From positions 124,001 to 188,000 of the forward strand of contig CALVMC010000001.1 in NCBI GenBank assembly GCA_944342015.1: a stretch of 64,000 nucleotides of DNA, written 5' to 3'. Of the stretch, positions 44,783 through 53,200 are shown piece after piece. The notes under the pieces are model-generated. The model made no database searches and was not told where the DNA came from. It saw only the letters and a list, made by a program, of their open reading frames with translations. The stretch comes from an uncultured Clostridia bacterium (GTDB lineage Bacteria; Bacillota; Clostridia; Christensenellales; CALVMC01). The position numbers and the translations under genes were made by a program. Position 1 is the stretch's first letter. Each line of letters begins with the position of its first letter.

Positions 44783-45571
44783 ATGGCTGTATATATAGAA
44801 GCTGTTATTTTAAATAATTTGCTCGTCAATTATTTTTTGATTTATGCCGTTATTATAACCTTAAAAGTCGAGTTAAATAAATTAAGGATTTTTTTCTCGT
44901 GTTTGATAGGTACTGTTTTTGCCGTAGTTATGCCTTATTTAGGGGACGGCGGATATTTATTTTTAATAAAAATCGGTCTTGCTTTTTTAATGTGTGCCGT
45001 TTATGCAAAATATAAAAACTTCAAACAATATTTGCTTTCATTAATTGTGTTTGCTTCATACACTTTTCTTGCAGGCGGATTAGTTATAGCTTGTTGCGGA
45101 TTAAATTACGGAGTAAATGACGGATTTGATTTTTTGAATCAGAATAATCTTGTCCCTGCCTTAGGAGCTTTGGCGGGTATATTTGTAATTTTTACGGTTA
45201 AGAAAATATTGAATTATATTAAAAACATAAAAATAAATTCAAATTCGAAAGTTATTATAAAAGTCGGAAAAAAAGAATATGAATGCGACGGATTTTACGA
45301 TAGCGGAAATAAACTGTATGATAAATTAGGACTTCCTGCCGTAGTATTGGATAAAAATTTAGGAAAAGAAATTTTGAAAGATAATATAATCAAAACAGGT
45401 ACGCTTTCAGTCAAAACCGTGGGCGGACAACAAACCATGAAGTCATTGGAAATAAACGAAATAAGAATTGTAAGAGATAACTTCGAAGAAAAATATAGTA
45501 ACGTCACAGCCGGAATATCTAAAAATAAATTTAAAAATTTCAAAATTTTATTGCATTCCGAAATGTGCTGA
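44783..45571 (+). CDS. spoIIGA: Pro-sigma-E processing protease SpoIIGA
   Basis: A 262-residue protein. Five hydrophobic segments fill roughly residues 5-140, then a soluble aspartic-protease-like domain with the catalytic aspartate in FYDSGN at residue 173. SpoIIGA cleaves the pro-peptide of sigma-E in the mother cell after a signal from the forespore (SpoIIR). It is shorter than the B. subtilis protein (about 309). Followed 26 bases later by sigE. TAGAAT ends six bases before the ATG and no Shine-Dalgarno sequence is evident, so the mRNA may be leaderless; I could not identify a clear Spo0A box. Confidence 0.93.
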   Translation: MAVYIEAVILNNLLVNYFLIYAVIITLKVELNKLRIFFSCLIGTVFAVVMPYLGDGGYLFLIKIGLAFLMCAVYAKYKNFKQYLLSLIVFASYTFLAGGLVIACCGLNYGVNDGFDFLNQNNLVPALGALAGIFVIFTVKKILNYIKNIKINSNSKVIIKVGKKEYECDGFYDSGNKLYDKLGLPAVVLDKNLGKEILKDNIIKTGTLSVKTVGGQQTMKSLEINEIRIVRDNFEEKYSNVTAGISKNKFKNFKILLHSEMC

Positions 45572-45597
45572 ATTAAAGGAAATATAAGGAGGGAAAT

Positions 45598-46317
45598 ATG
45601 TTTTCGTTTATAAAAAAAATCTGGAAAAGAATTCTATCGTTTTTCAATTTAGGAAGAAAAAGAGAAAATTTAGTAAATTATATTTGCGGCGGCGAAGCCC
45701 TTCCGTCTCCTCTTAGCCCGGAAGAGGAAAAGGAAGCCATAGAACTTGCCTCGTCGGGAGATGAAAACGCAAGAACGAAATTAATCGAACACAATTTAAG
45801 ATTAGTAGTTTATATTGCAAAGCGATTTGAAAATTCCAAAGCCGACATAGAAGATCTAATATCGGTGGGAACAATAGGACTTATAAAAGCCGTTAATTCA
45901 TTCGATAACAATAAAAATATAAAATTGGCAACTTACGCAAGCAGGTGTATAGAAAACGAAATACTTATGTTTCTTAGAAAAACCTCTAAACTTAAAAGCG
46001 AAGTTTCCTTAGATGAGCCTTTAAATGTGGATTGGGAAGGAAATGTTTTACTGCTAAGCGATATTTTAGGCAGCGAAACAGATAGCGTTTATAAAGATAT
46101 AGAAAACAATGTAGAAAAGGAAATACTTTGGAAGTCGTTTGATAAATTGTCGGAAAGAGAAAGAGAAATAATAAAAATGAGGTTCGGACTTTTAGGACAG
46201 GAAGAAAAAACACAAAAAGAAATTGCCGATATGCTGAATATATCGCAGTCTTATATTTCGAGGCTGGAAAAAAAGATACTAACTAATCTCAAAAAAGAAA
46301 TTGCAAAAATGGTTTAA
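45598..46317 (+). CDS. sigE: Sporulation sigma factor sigma-E (pro-form)
   Basis: A 239-residue sigma-70-family factor for early mother-cell transcription. The N-terminal basic/hydrophobic pro-sequence (about 1-29) is the SpoIIGA cleavage region. Regions 2 ([38 protein letters not shown]) and 4 ([21 protein letters not shown]) follow. RBS AAGGAGGG. Operon with spoIIGA. Confidence 0.96.
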   Translation: MFSFIKKIWKRILSFFNLGRKRENLVNYICGGEALPSPLSPEEEKEAIELASSGDENARTKLIEHNLRLVVYIAKRFENSKADIEDLISVGTIGLIKAVNSFDNNKNIKLATYASRCIENEILMFLRKTSKLKSEVSLDEPLNVDWEGNVLLLSDILGSETDSVYKDIENNVEKEILWKSFDKLSEREREIIKMRFGLLGQEEKTQKEIADMLNISQSYISRLEKKILTNLKKEIAKMV

Positions 46318-46453
46318 TCGGCTATTATCTTTTTTAATTATGCAATTTAAAATTTTTTAAAATCAATTTAAATTTAATTTTAAATATAAAATATATCAAA
46401 GTTATTAAAAAATTAATAATTTTGGTATATTTTTCCTTTTATGGCGAAAAATA

Positions 46454-46483
46454 GTATTATCCGCAGTTAATTTATGCATTTTA
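46454..46483 (+). promoter_or_regulatory. Candidate sigma-G/sigma-F promoter of sigG
   Basis: GTATT (46454-46458), an 18-bp spacer and CATTTTA (46477-46483), close to the forespore pattern GHATR-N18-CATNHTA with one mismatch. Autoregulation of sigG by sigma-G is known in B. subtilis. The rest of the 46318-46502 gap is AT-rich; GTATA plus GGCGAAAAAT at 46425-46452 is a weaker alternative with a short spacer. Confidence 0.4.
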
Positions 46484-46502
46484 CTACATATTTGGAGGTT
46501 AT

Positions 46503-47270
46503 ATGCGTAAAGTCAATATTTGCGGTTTGGATACCCGTAAGTTGCCTAAACTTACAAATAAACAGTGTAACGAATATTTGGTTAAAGCACAAAACGGAGA
46601 CGAAGATGCAAGGGAATTACTTATTTTAAGTAATATAAGATTAGTTCTTTCTATAATTCAGAGATTTTCAAATAATAAATTTTCAAGCGATGATTTATTT
46701 CAGGTAGGTTGTGTGGGCTTGATAAAGGCAATAAATAATTTCGATACCGCTCTTAACCTTCGTTTTTCCACTTATGCAGTTCCTATGATAATAGGCGAAA
46801 TAAGAAGATTTATGCGAGAAGGTTCTTCTTTAAAGGTAAGCAGATCGCTGAGAGATATTGCATATAAAGCCTTGCGGGCAAAAGAAAGAATTTCCAAAGA
46901 AACACAAGCAAATCCTTCTATAAGAAGAATAGCGGAAGATATTTGTTATTCCGAATTTGAAGTATGTTGCGCACTGGACGCAATCAGTGACCCTGTTTCA
47001 TTATATGAGCCTGTTTATAACGACGGGGAAGACGCAATACTTTTAATGGAGCAAATTAACGACGATAATAATAACGATGATAAATGGACGGAAAAAGTCG
47101 CATTGAGAGACGCCCTCGAAGATTTACCTTATAGAGAAAAAGCAGTTATATATTTAAGATATTTTTTAGGTAAAACTCAAATTGAAATATCGGAACAAAT
47201 AGGAATATCTCAGGCTCAGGTTTCGAGACTCGAAAAAAATGCTTTGGAAAAAATCAAAAAAACATTTTAA
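46503..47270 (+). CDS. sigG: Sporulation sigma factor sigma-G
   Basis: A 255-residue late forespore sigma factor. The N-terminal VNICGLDTRKLPKL is the typical sigma-G start; regions 2 (SNIRLVLSIIQRF, FQVGCVGLIKAI), 3 and 4 (KTQIEISEQIGISQAQVSRLEK) are complete. No pro-sequence, as expected. RBS TGGAGG. It follows sigE after a 185-base gap with its own promoter and ends at a terminator. Confidence 0.96.
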   Translation: MRKVNICGLDTRKLPKLTNKQCNEYLVKAQNGDEDARELLILSNIRLVLSIIQRFSNNKFSSDDLFQVGCVGLIKAINNFDTALNLRFSTYAVPMIIGEIRRFMREGSSLKVSRSLRDIAYKALRAKERISKETQANPSIRRIAEDICYSEFEVCCALDAISDPVSLYEPVYNDGEDAILLMEQINDDNNNDDKWTEKVALRDALEDLPYREKAVIYLRYFLGKTQIEISEQIGISQAQVSRLEKNALEKIKKTF

Positions 47271-47291
47271 GCGTCGAATGACGCTTTTTTT
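47271..47291 (+). terminator. Rho-independent terminator after sigG
   Basis: GCGTC, loop GAAT, GACGC, then seven T, starting right after the sigG stop. Confidence 0.88.
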
Positions 47292-47344
47292 GTAACACAA
47301 AAAGAGTATCTTTCATATATTGGATAAAAAAAGTAGGTAATAAT

Positions 47345-47608
47345 ATGGTAATGGATTTAACATTTTGCGAGCTCAGAGAAAAGGAATGTGTAAATACCGT
47401 CGACGGCAGACGGCTCGGACATGTGCTCGATATTTCTTTTTCCTGCGACGGAACTGTAAGCGGAATAGTGGTGCCCGGAGAGAAAAAGTTTTTCAGAAAT
47501 ATAATAGGAAGCGACAGTATTTTTATTCCTTGGCGCAACATAAGTAAAATAGGAGACGATATAATCCTTGTCGAATTATCATGTAGTACGCCTGCAAAAG
47601 AAAATTGA
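47345..47608 (+). CDS. YlmC/YmxH-family PRC-barrel sporulation-associated protein
   Basis: An 87-residue single-domain PRC-barrel protein. The DGRRLGHVLDISFS and FIPWRNISKIGDDIILV segments match the YlmC/YmxH family linked with sporulation in Firmicutes. Biochemical function unknown. GTAGGTAA before the ATG is an acceptable RBS. Its place after sigG is common in Clostridia. Confidence 0.85.
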   Translation: MVMDLTFCELREKECVNTVDGRRLGHVLDISFSCDGTVSGIVVPGEKKFFRNIIGSDSIFIPWRNISKIGDDIILVELSCSTPAKEN

Positions 47609-47626
47609 ATCATAGGAAAAGAAAGG

Positions 47627-47655
47627 TTTACAAAGTATCTTTTTTATAATATAAT
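47627..47655 (+). promoter_or_regulatory. Sigma-A promoter of nrdR
   Basis: TTTACA (47627-47632), a 17-bp spacer and TATAAT (47650-47655). Start about 11 bases before the GAGG ribosome-binding site. Confidence 0.75.
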
Positions 47656-47673
47656 GTTTTAAATGAGGTACTT

Positions 47674-48141
47674 ATGAAATGTTTATTTTGTGGTTGTCTT
47701 GATAGCAAGGTAATAGATTCACGCCTTAGTGAAGACGGAATGTCTATACGAAGAAGAAGAGAGTGTACCAAATGCGGGAAAAGATTTACCACTTACGAAA
47801 CAGTAGAACACACACCCGTAATGGTAGTTAAAAAGAACGGAGTCAGACAAGCTTTCGACATAAAAAAAATTAAATCAGGGGTTTTAAAGGCTTGTGAAAA
47901 AAGACCTGTTTCTATCGAAAGTATCGACGCTCTTGTTTCGGATATAGAAAAACAGGTTTACAATACGCTTGAACAGGAAATACAAAGCAAGCAAATAGGC
48001 GAAATGGTAATGAACCGCCTTAAAGAACTTGACGATGTGGCTTATGTGAGATTTGCTTCCGTCCACAGACAGTTCAAAGATATTACCACTCTTTTAAACG
48101 AAATAAACGATGTTTTAAAAAATAAGGTAAATAATGATTAA
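47674..48141 (+). CDS. nrdR: Transcriptional repressor NrdR
   Basis: A 155-residue regulator with an N-terminal zinc ribbon (CLFC and CTKCGKRFTTYE) and an ATP-cone. It represses ribonucleotide reductase genes by sensing ATP/dATP. RBS GAGG. It overlaps the next gene by eight bases. Confidence 0.96.
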   Translation: MKCLFCGCLDSKVIDSRLSEDGMSIRRRRECTKCGKRFTTYETVEHTPVMVVKKNGVRQAFDIKKIKSGVLKACEKRPVSIESIDALVSDIEKQVYNTLEQEIQSKQIGEMVMNRLKELDDVAYVRFASVHRQFKDITTLLNEINDVLKNKVNND

Positions 48142-48949
48142 ATTTATTTACTCAGGTTTTCCGAAAAAAATCGCAAAGGTAATAACGGAAAAATTTCCCG
48201 AAATTTCCTATTCCAAAACTATGAAATTAATTCGGGAAAAACAGATACTGATTAACGGCAAGCGCATAGCGAGCGATGTATTGACAAACGATAAAGACGA
48301 AGTTATCTGTTTTTGTACTCTGAGTTTTAAACCTCGTATTATATATGAAGATTCTAATATCATAATAGCTTTTAAACCTAAGGGTATGCTTACGGAAGAA
48401 GAGTTTACCGAAAAATTAAAACTTTTCAAAAATGATTCAAATATAGAACCTTGTCACAGATTAGACCGCAATACTGACGGTCTTTTAATATTTTCTAAAA
48501 ATAAAGAAGCGAAAGATGAAATAATAAAAGCTTTTAAAGAAAACAGGGTAAAAAAGATTTACAGAGCCTTGGTATACGGAAAGTTAAAGGAAGATAATGT
48601 TGTAGCAACGGCATATCTGTTGAAAAATCCCAAACTTTCCAAAGTAAAAATTTTCGATAATCCCGTAAAGGGCAGCGTTAAAATAATTACCGAATATAAA
48701 ATAATCGAAAGGAAAGGAACCAATACTTTAATCGAAATTATTTTGCATACCGGTAAAACTCATCAGATAAGAGCATACTTTGCTTATATCGGACATTTTA
48801 TTTTAGGCGACGGAAAATACGGTAACGAAGAGATAAATCGCAGAGAAAAATATAAAAAACAACAATTAACCGCCGTAAAACTTTCTTTTGAATTTCCGAT
48901 TGAAAGTAAACTTAATTATCTTAACAAAAAAAGCTTTGAAATTAATTAA
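48134..48949 (+). CDS. RluA-family pseudouridine synthase
   Basis: A 271-residue protein with an N-terminal S4-like RNA-binding part (ILINGKRIASDVLTNDKDEV, about 35-60) and a pseudouridine synthase domain with the HRLDRNTDG motif, catalytic Asp111, and HTGKTHQIRAYF. It likely modifies a uridine in rRNA or tRNA; the site cannot be told. Translationally linked to nrdR. Confidence 0.9.
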   Translation: MIKFIYSGFPKKIAKVITEKFPEISYSKTMKLIREKQILINGKRIASDVLTNDKDEVICFCTLSFKPRIIYEDSNIIIAFKPKGMLTEEEFTEKLKLFKNDSNIEPCHRLDRNTDGLLIFSKNKEAKDEIIKAFKENRVKKIYRALVYGKLKEDNVVATAYLLKNPKLSKVKIFDNPVKGSVKIITEYKIIERKGTNTLIEIILHTGKTHQIRAYFAYIGHFILGDGKYGNEEINRREKYKKQQLTAVKLSFEFPIESKLNYLNKKSFEIN

Positions 48950-48982
48950 AATTTATTTTAAAGTGTACATGCAATAAAATTT

Positions 48983-49024
48983 AAGGCACCTCATATAATG
49001 TTAAAGTCTTTTTCGAGGTGCTTT
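48983..49024 (+). promoter_or_regulatory. sigK leader element: hairpin hiding the RBS, overlapped by a sigma-E-like promoter
   Basis: GCACCTC (48986-48992) is complementary to GAGGTGC (49015-49021), which holds the sigK Shine-Dalgarno sequence; the stem extends with A-U and G-U pairs and is followed by TTTT. CATATAAT (48992-48999) fits a sigma-E -10 (CATACAAT-like), with AATA about 15 bp upstream. A message starting downstream of this -10 would lack the left arm, leaving the RBS free. Confidence 0.55.
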
Positions 49025-49025
49025 T

Positions 49026-49727
49026 ATGTTACTGGAAAGTTTTATTAATTTTATAAATAATATAATGCTTTTTTCATCTTATGTCGAAAACAAAGATTCC
49101 TTTCCAAGGCCTTTATCGGCGGAAAAGGAAAGAGAGTATCTTGAACTTCTTGAACAAGGCGATGAAAAGGCAAAAGAAATTCTTATTAATCATAATATGA
49201 GGCTTGTAGTTCATGTCGCAAAAAAATACGCTAATTATCCCGATCAGGACGAACTTATTTCCGTAGGCTCTATCGGACTTATAAAAGCTATCAATACTTA
49301 TAAAATGGGAAAGGGAACTCAACTTGCCACTTATGCGGCAAGGTGCATTGAAAACGAAATTCTTATGACATTAAGGGCAAATAAAAAGACCAAGGCTAAT
49401 GTTTCTCTGCACGAATCGGTAGGAGTGGATAAAGAGGGTAACGAAATAAGTTTGATAGATTTATTAAGTTTCGAGCAGGATTCGGTAATAAACGAAGTAG
49501 AAACAAATATTATAAAAGACAATCTTATAAATGCTTTAAAAAAAGTTCTTGATAAAAGAGAATATGAAATAATTTGTTTAAGATACGGTCTTAACGGGGG
49601 AGAGGAACTTACACAAAGAGAAGTTGCCTCAAACTACGGGATATCACGCTCTTATATATCCCGTATAGAAAAAAAGGCAATCAATAAAATAAGAGATTAC
49701 ATAAAAAAACAAGATTTATATTTATAA
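49026..49727 (+). CDS. sigK: Sporulation sigma factor sigma-K (pro-form, uninterrupted)
   Basis: A 233-residue late mother-cell sigma factor. The hydrophobic pro-sequence is about 18 residues, and the predicted cut LFSS/YVEN at 18-19 matches the place where SpoIVFB cuts B. subtilis pro-sigma-K. Regions 2 (NHNMRLVVHVAKKY, SVGSIGLIKAI) and 4 (QREVASNYGISRSYISRIEKK) are complete. The gene is in one piece, so no skin element interrupts it. RBS GAGGTG lies in a hairpin. Confidence 0.95.
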   Translation: MLLESFINFINNIMLFSSYVENKDSFPRPLSAEKEREYLELLEQGDEKAKEILINHNMRLVVHVAKKYANYPDQDELISVGSIGLIKAINTYKMGKGTQLATYAARCIENEILMTLRANKKTKANVSLHESVGVDKEGNEISLIDLLSFEQDSVINEVETNIIKDNLINALKKVLDKREYEIICLRYGLNGGEELTQREVASNYGISRSYISRIEKKAINKIRDYIKKQDLYL

Positions 49728-49782
49728 CCTATACATCAATTTTAAAATAAATTAAAATTAATCGGTCAATTATTCAGAAAAA

Positions 49783-49815
49783 AAGAAAAGGAAACGGATA
49801 CCGTTTCCTTTTCTT
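49783..49815 (-). terminator. Terminator of rnpB, possibly bidirectional
   Basis: A 15-bp perfect stem (AAGAAAAGGAAACGG with its complement) around a three-base loop. On the minus strand it is followed by a U run and so ends rnpB. It also lies 56 bases after sigK and could end that message. Confidence 0.88.
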
Positions 49816-49817
49816 CA

Positions 49818-50131
49818 AGTTAATCTGTAAGCCGAGTTCTGTGTTCGACGGTCATCTGTCTAGGCGCAAAGTTGCCAGTGCGCTCAAGCGATACGGCGGA
49901 GACGACGGGCAATCGTTTTTATCTCCTATCTTGCACCAGACGGGGTTTACATAGCGTTCCTTGTCGCCAAAGAACCGGTGGGCTCTTACTCCACCTTTCC
50001 ACCCTTGCAAAAATTGCGGTTTATTTCTGTTGCACTTTCCTTAAAGTCGCCTTTACAGGTAGTTAGCCTGCGTCTTGCCCTGCGGTGCTCGGACTTTCCT
50101 CATATTTCTATGCGACCGTCCGGTTAACTTG
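49818..50131 (-). ncRNA. rnpB: RNase P RNA, bacterial class A
   Basis: Read on the minus strand, the RNA opens with AAGTTAACCGGACGGTCGC, then the conserved GAGGAAAGTCCGAGCACC and GCAGGGCAAGACGCAGG blocks. It ends with CAGAACTCGGCTTACAGATT, the conserved 3' strand of P4/P1. About 314 nt, at the small end of class A. It is the catalytic RNA that matures tRNA 5' ends. It accounts for most of the 49728-50265 stretch without protein genes. The 5' end is set by the promoter and is accurate to a few bases. Confidence 0.95.
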
Positions 50132-50138
50132 GAAAAAA

Positions 50139-50167
50139 ATATTAACACATATTATTATTTTTGTCAA
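50139..50167 (-). promoter_or_regulatory. Sigma-A promoter of rnpB
   Basis: On the minus strand a perfect TTGACA (50167-50162), 17-bp spacer and TAATAT (50144-50139). Start predicted near 50132. Confidence 0.85.
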
Positions 50168-50265
50168 TATCCGAATTTACAATATTAAATAAAATTACCG
50201 ATATATTTTATTCCTTGTATATATAAAAGCTTTTTGGAAAGACTTTTAATAATATCGGAGGAAAT

Positions 50266-53200
50266 ATGTTATACGGTATATTGATATTCTTAGTTTTATT
50301 GCTGACATTTATACTGTTTATAGAACTCAAATCAAGGAAAAATATCTTTCCGTTAGCGGTTGCAGAGAAAGGAAATTTAATTAGCGCCGTAAAGTCCCTT
50401 GCTCTTAAAAGTAAATCTTTTGAAAAGGCGGGATACGGCATCGATATAAGCAGTATAAGAAAAGATATTACAAAAGGGTATAGGGCAATTACAAAAAAAA
50501 TAAGAACGAAAGCCGAAGTCTATGACTTTGAAAAGTGGCTTTATGAAAATAATTATCTTTTAAAAAAATATATTTGTAAAAGCGGATTAAATGAATTTAA
50601 AAATCTTCCTCACATAAAAAACCAGCCCAGAATATTAGCATTTGCAAGGCTTATAGCCGAAGGGCTTAATTATAATCTTGAATATGATAAAGTAAAAGAA
50701 CTTATCGATGCTTATAACAGCATTACGGTTTTGACATATAAAGAACTTTGTATGCTAAAAAAAGCAATTATAATTGCTTTGATTATTAAAGCTGCTGAAA
50801 TCTCTTCAAGATCTTCGACTTTTTTAAAAAACAAAGAGGACGCAAACAGCGGCAAGGTAATAAAAAGCAAATTAACAAGTCAAAGTTATTTATATTATTT
50901 ATTAAAATACGATAAGAGATTTAAAGAAAAAGCCGAATCTCTTTCTTCCGTAAATATCGATAATCTGGAATATGAATTTACCGCAAAACTCGTCGAATAT
51001 TGCGTTATCATAAAATCCGTTATAAATTCCATAAGTGCTACGGAAAATATATTTAACTACGGTATAGAAAAATTTTCCGTAATCGACAAAAAACTCGAAG
51101 AGCTAACTTCTTATAAACAAGCTGACAGTCTGACTAAAAACTCATATCTTGAAAAAATATCCGATCTTTCTTTAAAAACAGGAGTCAACGAACTTTATTT
51201 CAGTAAAAAACTTTCTGAGTTTTCCCTTTTAAAAGGTGAGGATATTTCCAAACTTTTATTTATATATACAAAACAAACCAAAGAATTTATAAAAGATGAT
51301 AAAAATCTTCCTTTGAAAGCTCCCGATAAACTCAAAGTATTTTATTTTATAAGCTTAAATATAATATTTGCGGTTATTCCTGCCGTAATAACCGGGCTTT
51401 TTGCCAAAAATATCATAGTTTCCGTAATTTGCGGATTGCTAGCGTTTATCGCATTTTTAAAACCGTCTGAATGTATTGTTATAAGATTTTCGCCTAAAAA
51501 ACAGAGAATGCCTATTCCGAAAATGGATTATACTTGCGTTCCGGACGACGCTAAAACCATGGTAGTCGTATCCGAACTGATTTCGGATATAAATTCTTTT
51601 AACAAGGCTTTGGAGCATTTAAAAAAACTGCACTCCGTTAATTGCGGTAAAAATATAAACTACGCTCTGCTGTGCGATTTGAAACCGTCTGATAAGGAAA
51701 TTGCCGATGACGATACTCTTATTTTAGAAAAATTCAAAAACCTGACTTTACCTGATGACTTTTCTTTCTTTGTGAGAAAAAGAATTAAAGGCGAAAATTG
51801 TTATTGCGGTTACGAACGAAAAAGAGGGGCAATTATGAATCTTGCCGACCTTTTGATTAACGGTAATAACGATAATTTTATCTTCGTTAAAAATAATATG
51901 ACAAACCCTTCTTATCTTATTTTGCTTGATGCTGATAATCAACTTCTTCCGGGAAGCGTAATTTCTGCTGTTAATACCATTTCTCATCCTTTGAATAAAG
52001 ATTACGATTTATTGGTTTTTAACGGAAGATACGATTTATCGTCGGAAAATACTCCTTATTCTAGAAAATTCAAAAACGAGACGGGATTTGAAAACTACAA
52101 TAATTACAGCGATTATTATTACGGTCGTTTCAGAAAAAGTATTTATTGCGGAAAATGTATTATAAGACTCAAATCTATGTATGACAAACTTGAAGGAGTG
52201 CTTCCGGACGGACGCATTTTAAGTCATGATATAATAGAAGGGGCGATTATGAATACGGGACTTCTTCGTGATAAAGTTTACGAAGACGCACCCGATACAT
52301 TTGTTTCCGATATGTCAAGACAGAAAAGATGGGAAAGAGGAGATATACAACTACTTCCGTATGTTTTTAATAAAGTAAAAAACAAAAACGGAGATAAAAT
52401 AAAAAATACCATTTCCGGTTTTTATAAATACATTATATTTTCAAATGCCGTGAATGTTCTTTCTTTGTCGGCAGTATGGCTTATGTTGTGTATAGCTCTT
52501 TATATGTCGGATTGGGTTATTGCTGTTTCGGCTTTTGTTTCGGTAACCTTGCCTTTTTTAATTCAGATTATCGATAAAACTATAAGCATAAAAAATGTGA
52601 GGGTCAGATATGTTTTAAAAGATTTGACAGAAATATTTTTTGAATATTTATACAAATTGTTTATGCTTCCTTTTTTTGCGTTAAGAGGGGTTTCTACCTT
52701 TTTTGTAACTTTAACGAGAATGTTGATTACTAAAAAAAATCTTTTGCAATGGAAAACTTACAGTTTTTTTCAAGGGAAGAATAAATTCGCAAAACACTTT
52801 TTTATGATATTGCCGTCGGTTATCATTAATGCTGTCATAGCCGTATTTTCTATGAATTTATGGGCGGCACTGTATTCTTTTGTTTTTATCGTTGTTTCGA
52901 TTTTAATATATTTTGCAGGAAAAAAAGATTGCGACAATTTTACCGTCAGCGAAAGCGATAAGGAATTGCTTCTGGAAACGGCTCAAAAAACTTACAGGTA
53001 TTTTTTTGATATGTATGACGGTAATTCTCTGATATGCGACAATTATCAGATTAAACCTATGAAAGGAAAGAGAAAAGCCACTTCTCCGACCAACATAGGA
53101 TTTTCCTTGCTTAGCGAGATTTCGGCTTGCGAACTCGGAATAATTTCCGAATCGGTTGCAATAGAAAGAATAAAGAAAACTATCGACACGGTTTTAAAAT

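Noticed and set aside
49026..49727. Interruption of sigK by a skin element
   Set aside because: The reading frame is continuous through regions 2 to 4.
49872..50066. A 64-codon plus-strand reading frame
   Set aside because: It lies wholly within the RNase P RNA gene on the other strand and has no RBS.
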